DNA of 64,000 nt, from assembly GCF_033568475.1 (NCBI RefSeq), contig NC_133123.1, positions 137,848,242 to 137,912,241 of the forward strand, given 5' to 3'. How positions within the stretch are numbered: the stretch's first letter is position 1; the number at the start of each line of letters is the position of its first letter. This document shows positions 59,000-64,000 of the stretch, piece after piece. Source of the DNA: Henckelia pumila. Its lineage: Eukaryota; Streptophyta; Magnoliopsida; Lamiales; Gesneriaceae. The notes beneath the pieces are model-generated. The model was given only the letters and a program-made list of their open reading frames with translations, was not told where the DNA came from and did not search any database. The translations under genes and the position numbers were made by a program.

Positions 59000-61630
59000 T
59001 GAAACGACCCTAACTCTCTAATAAATAAATATGCGGAAAATTTTTTTTTTTTTTTTTTTATACTACTAAACAAATATATGTACATATATGCCCATACATA
59101 TATGCACAGAATAAAATAATCAAAATAAATACACGACTAAATAAATAAATAATTAAATACTTAAGAAAAATGCATTCTTTTAAATAACCATCTGAGTCAA
59201 AACAATAATTAAAAATATACTGCATAAATAAAATAATTAAAATGTATCATGACAACATGCACGGTGACTCAGAAGCTGTCACGGTCACGGGGCTACTGCA
59301 GCGCTGCTCATACATCCTCACCACCGGTAGGAGTAACCTGCTCCTCTACGTACTCACCTGCACCATAACAGTGTAGTGAGCCTAGAGGCCCAACATGCAT
59401 ACTAACAAGGGTTTAAAAATAATTTAAATCAATTTAATACTAATACATACATATACATGAATGAGCATGCTTAAAAAAATTACATAACATAACTTACATA
59501 AATAAACATACATAACATACATAATATCATACATACTAGAGTGGTTGAGCATTTATTTTCTTAACATCGAATGGTCCTATCCGTAAGTGTGACCCATAGT
59601 GCGACTGATCAGTCTAAGAAACCATCGTACGAGGCTGGTGGCGAACCACCCATACATAAATGGCAAAAAACTGCGCATACATAAATGGCAGAAACTGCCC
59701 ATACATAAATGGCCACACTACTTCAATTTCCACCTGAAATATTTTATTTGCTCAACCATAGAAATTCAATCATAGCATAAAAATTGATTTCATGAATGCA
59801 TGTACTTTAAATAAATTGTGTGTCCTTCATTTATATTTAATTTATTTTTTTAATATCATATAAATATTCAAATAACTTTTCATGCATAAAAATAATTAAA
59901 TATAAACTCGGGACACACGCAAATTTCTCATGGTTTGATACAGCTGCTGGCCCTAGACATGCAAGCCCATTAACTTAAGACTTGGCCCATAAATCAACCA
60001 AAGCCCATTAAGACTAAATTAGGCCCAATAACACTGTCCCTGGCCCAATGGGCCCAAAAGCCCAATAATAGGCCCAATAACTTTCATGGGCTCCCAAGCC
60101 CATAAAAATTTTTGGCCAACTTAAAAACTTAAATAAAAATTATTAAAAGCCCAAAAATAACTAAAATAACCCAAAAAAATTTAATGGAACCCAAATAAAT
60201 TAAATGGTACTAATTAAATTTTTTTGGGAATTTAATTAGTCCATTTAATTCCTAATTAACTTAAAGACTTAAAAATAAAAATACCCGAGCCCAATTAAAA
60301 TAACCCGGACCCGGACCCACTTAACTTAACCCATCTTATTTTAGACCCGACCCGGACCACCTGACCCGACCCGGATCCAAGTCAAACCCTAGAACCCGAA
60401 ACCCTACCTTACCTTTCCCTCCTTGTCTCGGCCGCACGAGCAGCAGGCCTTCACGGCCTGCTGCAGCCCAGCTCCGGCCACCGTGGCCGGAGCCCCGCCG
60501 GCAGGACCTCCCCAGGGTCCTGCCGGTTCGAACCATACCCTGGCCCGAACCCCATGCTGTCCCCTTAGCCTACACCGAAACCTCTTCCACGAACCCTAGC
60601 CTGCGCAGCAGAAAACGGGCAGTCATGGTTCATCTCGAACCAGACCGGTCCTAGCCCGTTCCAACCCGTGTCTGACCCTGCCACTCGACCCTAGGGACCC
60701 CAAAGAACCTTTCTAACCATGGACCAGCAGCCCACCTAGCCATGGACATGAAAAACGTGAGCATGCAATCACAAACCAAAACCGAGTGCTTGAGAGAACA
60801 AATTTTGAAAGAAACATGCTGTCAAAAAGATGAGTCTCGGTACTACACACCCACACACATACATACACTGATATAGGATTAAAAAGTGAATAGAAACATG
60901 CCTTAATACCGATTTATAGAGCTAAAAGCGTGTACGACGGGCTTCGGGACGACGGGACGACGACGGGATGCCTTGGCTTGCTTGGAACCTTCGAAAACCG
61001 ACCTCCTATGGAGTTTTAGGGCTGAAAACCGATTGGAGAAGATGATGAACAGTGGGGTGACGGCTGGGAGCTTGGAGTGATCGGCTAGAATAGGGTTTTA
61101 GGTAGAATAGGTTTTATTTTTGGTGTTAATTAAAATATAGGTTAAATAATTAAATATAAAAAGGTTTTAAATAATTAATATACAACTTAAACCCCTAATT
61201 AAACTAAAAAAATTAAGATAACATAAAATAAATCTCGAAATATTAATTTAGGGGAATTTTAAAAATACTAAAAAGTCAGTATTTTGACTAATTTTGGATA
61301 AAAATGACCCCTAAAATTAAATAAAATTAAGTACTTAAAATTTTGAGATAATAAAACTCAAAATAATATTTTAAGGCTCTAAAAAGGCTCATAAAATAAT
61401 TTGGGTGGAAAGTCGTCATCTCGTCCGTCCACGGTCCCGTCTACGCGATCAAATAATAAAAATACTAAAAATCATAAAAATTACTAATTATGGGTTAAAT
61501 GCTTAAAAATGAATTAAATCATGCATAAATAATTCACATAATTATTTAACCCATAAATCATAAAATTTAAATAATTAATTATCCTAATTATGCAGGCGGA
61601 TTTATGTAATTAAAAATACCGGGTGTTACA
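59000..61630 (-). mobile_element. 3' LTR of a Ty3/Gypsy Tekay-like chromovirus
   Basis: On the minus strand the LTR begins TGTAACACCCGG (61630) and ends GGGTCGTTTCA (59000), a 2631-base LTR bounded by TG and CA. A purine-rich polypurine tract (AAGAGGGGGAGAAT) lies directly before it. Very long LTRs with this TGTAACACCC start are usual for Tekay/Del chromoviruses. The partner LTR is outside the window, so age cannot be estimated from LTR divergence. Small frames inside the LTR are chance. Confidence 0.88.
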
Positions 61631-64000
61631 ATTCTCCCCCTCTTAAATTGAATTTCGTCCTCGAAATTAAAGTACTTACCCGAACAACTCCGGGTAGCGA
61701 GTCCTCATATCCTCCTCGGTCTCCCAAGTAGCTTCCTCCTCCGAGTGATTCAGCCACTGGACTCTGACCATCGGTATGACCCGCGTCCTAAGCCTCCGCT
61801 CCTCTCTAGCCAAAATCCGCACTGGTCTCTCCTCGTAAACAAGATCTGGTGGCAACTGTAAGGGCTCGAAATCCAACACATGCGACGGGTTGGAGACATA
61901 TCTCCGAAGCATGGATACATGGAAAACGTTGTGCACTGCCGCTAGCCCTGGAGGTAGAGCTAAACGATAGGCCAACGTGCCAACTCGCTCCAAGATCTCG
62001 AATGGCCCTATATATCTCGGATTAAGCTTGCCTCTCCGTCCAAAACGCGCTACTCCCTTCATAGGTGACACCTTCAAGAATATGTGATCACCTACAGCAA
62101 ACTCCAAATCGCGTCGTCTGTCATCTGCATAACTCTTCTGCCGACTCTGCGCAGTCCTCATCCTCGCTCGGATCTGCGTCACGATGTCAGCTGTCTGCTG
62201 CACAATCTCTGGACCCAACAAAATCCTCTCACCAACCTCATCTCAATGCACAGGAGATCTGCATCTCCTCCCATAAAGTGCTGCATAAGGAGCCATACCT
62301 ATAGACGACTGAAAGCTGTTGTTATAGGTAAACTCCACTAATGGCAGTCTAGTCTCCCAAGATCCTCGAAAATCGATGACACAAGCTCTCAAAAGATCCT
62401 CGAGAACCTGGATCACTCTCTCGGACTGACCATCTGTCTGGGGATGAAATGCTGTACTGAACAAAAGTCTAGTCCCCAAAGCTGTGTGCAGACTCTTCCA
62501 AAACGCTGAGGTGAACCTTGGATCTCTGTCTGACACGATAGACACTGGTATGCCATGCAGTCTAACAATCTCTCTGATGTAAAGCTCTGCATACTGTGTC
62601 AAAGTGTAAGTAGTTCTTACCGGCAAGAAATGAGCTGACTTGGTGAGTCTATCCACAATCACCCAAATCGCTGTACACCCTCTGGTACTCCTCGGTAAGC
62701 CAACCACAAAGTCCATCGTAATATTCTCCCACTTCCATTCCGGAATAGGGAGAGGTCTAAGAAGTCCTGCTGGACGCTGATGCTCTGCTTTGACTTGCTG
62801 ACAAGTCAAGCACTCTGACACCACTCTCCCGATGTCACTCTTCATCCCAGGCCACCAATACAATAACTGCAAGTCTCGGTACATCTTCGTACTTCCGGGG
62901 TGAATGGAGTACGGAGATGCATGAGCCTCTGCTAGAATCTCGGCTCTCAACTGATCAACGTTCGGTACCCACATCCTCCCACGGTACTGAACGATGCCAT
63001 CCTCCACTGTATACAAGAGATTACCTCTGGCCTCATCTCTCTGTCTCCATCGCTGTAGCTCCTCATCAGTGGACTGTCCCTCTCTAATCCGATCTCGCAG
63101 AACTGGCTGCACCGTCAACACTGACAAGCTCGGTGCATGGCCACTCGGATAGCACTCCAAACCAAATCTCTGAATCTCGGTCTGTAGTGGTAACTGTACA
63201 GTCAAACATGATACCACTGACGACTTCCGACTCAAAGCATCTGCCACTACATTAGCCTTACCCGAATGGTAGCTAATGTCACAGTCATAGTCCTTAACAA
63301 GCTCAAGCCATCTGCGCTGCCTCATGTTCAACTCCTTCTGGGTGAAGAAGTACTTGAGGCTCTTGTGGTCGGTGAAAATCTTGCACTTCTCGCCGTAAAG
63401 ATAGTGTCTCCAGATTTTCAACGCAAATACCACTGCTGCAAGCTCCAAATCATGCGTCGGATAGTTCTGCTCATGAATCTTCAACTGTCGCGATGCATAT
63501 GCGATAACTCTGCCACTCTGCATAAGTACTGCGCCCAAACCAAGCTTGGACGCGTCGGTGTACACCACTAACTCCTCATGTGGCACTGTCATAGCTAACA
63601 CAGGTGCTGAAGTAAGTGCATCCTTCAGCTGATCAAAGCTCCTCTGACAATCTGGACTCCAACTATACTTCGCGTTCTTCTTGGTTAAGGAAGTCAAGGG
63701 TACTGCAATAGAAGAAAAACCCTTGATGAACTTTCTATAGTATCCTGCCAAACCCAAGAAGCTACGAATCTCCGAAGCATTCTTTGGAATCCCCCAATCC
63801 TTCACTGCCTGCACCTTGGACTGATCCACTGCAATCTCATCCCTAGAAATAATGTGGCCTAGAAACGCCACTTGCTCCAACCAAAACTCACACTTACTGA
63901 ACTTTGCAAACAGTCGATGCTCTCTCAAAGTCTGCAAGGCTGTATGCAAATGCTGTGTATGCTCCTCAATGCTCCTCGAGTAGATCAATATGTCATCAAT
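61631..64000 (-). mobile_element. Internal pol region of the same Tekay-like chromovirus, continuing past the window
   Basis: Reading on the minus strand from the window edge, the parts in order are the end of reverse transcriptase ([19 protein letters not shown]), RNase H ([14 protein letters not shown]), the integrase zinc-binding and core domains ([49 protein letters not shown]) and a C-terminal chromodomain-like tail (VRVQWLNHSEEEATWE). Domain order RT-RNaseH-INT-chromodomain places it in the Ty3/Gypsy chromoviruses. Gag, protease and the start of reverse transcriptase lie outside. The visible part is largely open with at least one break, so the copy looks fairly young but not intact. Confidence 0.92.

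Noticed and set aside
60336-60536. GC-rich minus-strand frame
   Set aside because: It lies wholly inside the LTR and consists of Gly/Arg low complexity.
62065-63571. Plus-strand frames across the retrotransposon
   Set aside because: Antisense shadows of the pol region.

Overview
This window is nuclear DNA from a flowering plant, most likely a eudicot. The genes are intron-rich with GT-AG (and one GC-AG) introns, the intergenic DNA is very AT-rich, and it is crowded with small inverted-repeat transposons, truncated LINEs and a Ty3/Gypsy chromovirus. All nine protein genes have recognisable plant families. No operon, CRISPR array, phage or bacterial feature is present. Exon models were built by hand from splice sites and codon phase, and every model closes in frame.

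Layout: (1) 158-2838 (+), the 3' part of an F-box gene of the FBP7/FBXO9 type, tail to tail with 3530-3941 (-), a small GNAT-fold acetyltransferase. (2) 3942-13407, about 9.5 kb with no gene I can support, holding several MITE families, a LINE inserted in a MITE and a microsatellite. (3) 13408-17625 (+), an ILR1-like (ILL6-type) amidohydrolase of auxin and jasmonate conjugate metabolism, with transposons in its introns. (4) 18997-23267 (-), a DUF630/DUF632 protein. (5) 25775-27153 (-), a YIF1-type Golgi membrane protein. (6) 29482-32235 (+), an Asp1/nucellin-like aspartic protease. (7) 34259-45355 (-), a 22-exon KIN-7 kinesin. (8) 47220-49785 (+), replication factor C subunit 3 with an E2F-like site upstream. 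(9) 50514-57485 (-), a CSI-family Armadillo/C2 protein that links cellulose synthase to microtubules. (10) 59000-64000 (-), a 2.6-kb LTR and the pol end of a Tekay-like chromovirus that runs off the window.

The genes are ordinary housekeeping and developmental genes rather than a linked pathway. Their order looks like an old conserved plant block: from memory, FBP7-GNAT and CSI-RFC3-aspartic protease-DUF630/632 are neighbours in Arabidopsis too. I found no convincing previously undescribed system. The most useful leads are the nested and near-invisible retroposon insertions with clear target-site duplications, the stop-free 117-bp intron in the CSI gene, the GC-AG intron and E2F-like site of RFC3, the G-box pair and altered dimer-domain motif of the ILL6-like gene, and a young-looking LTR whose promoter would point at the CSI gene.
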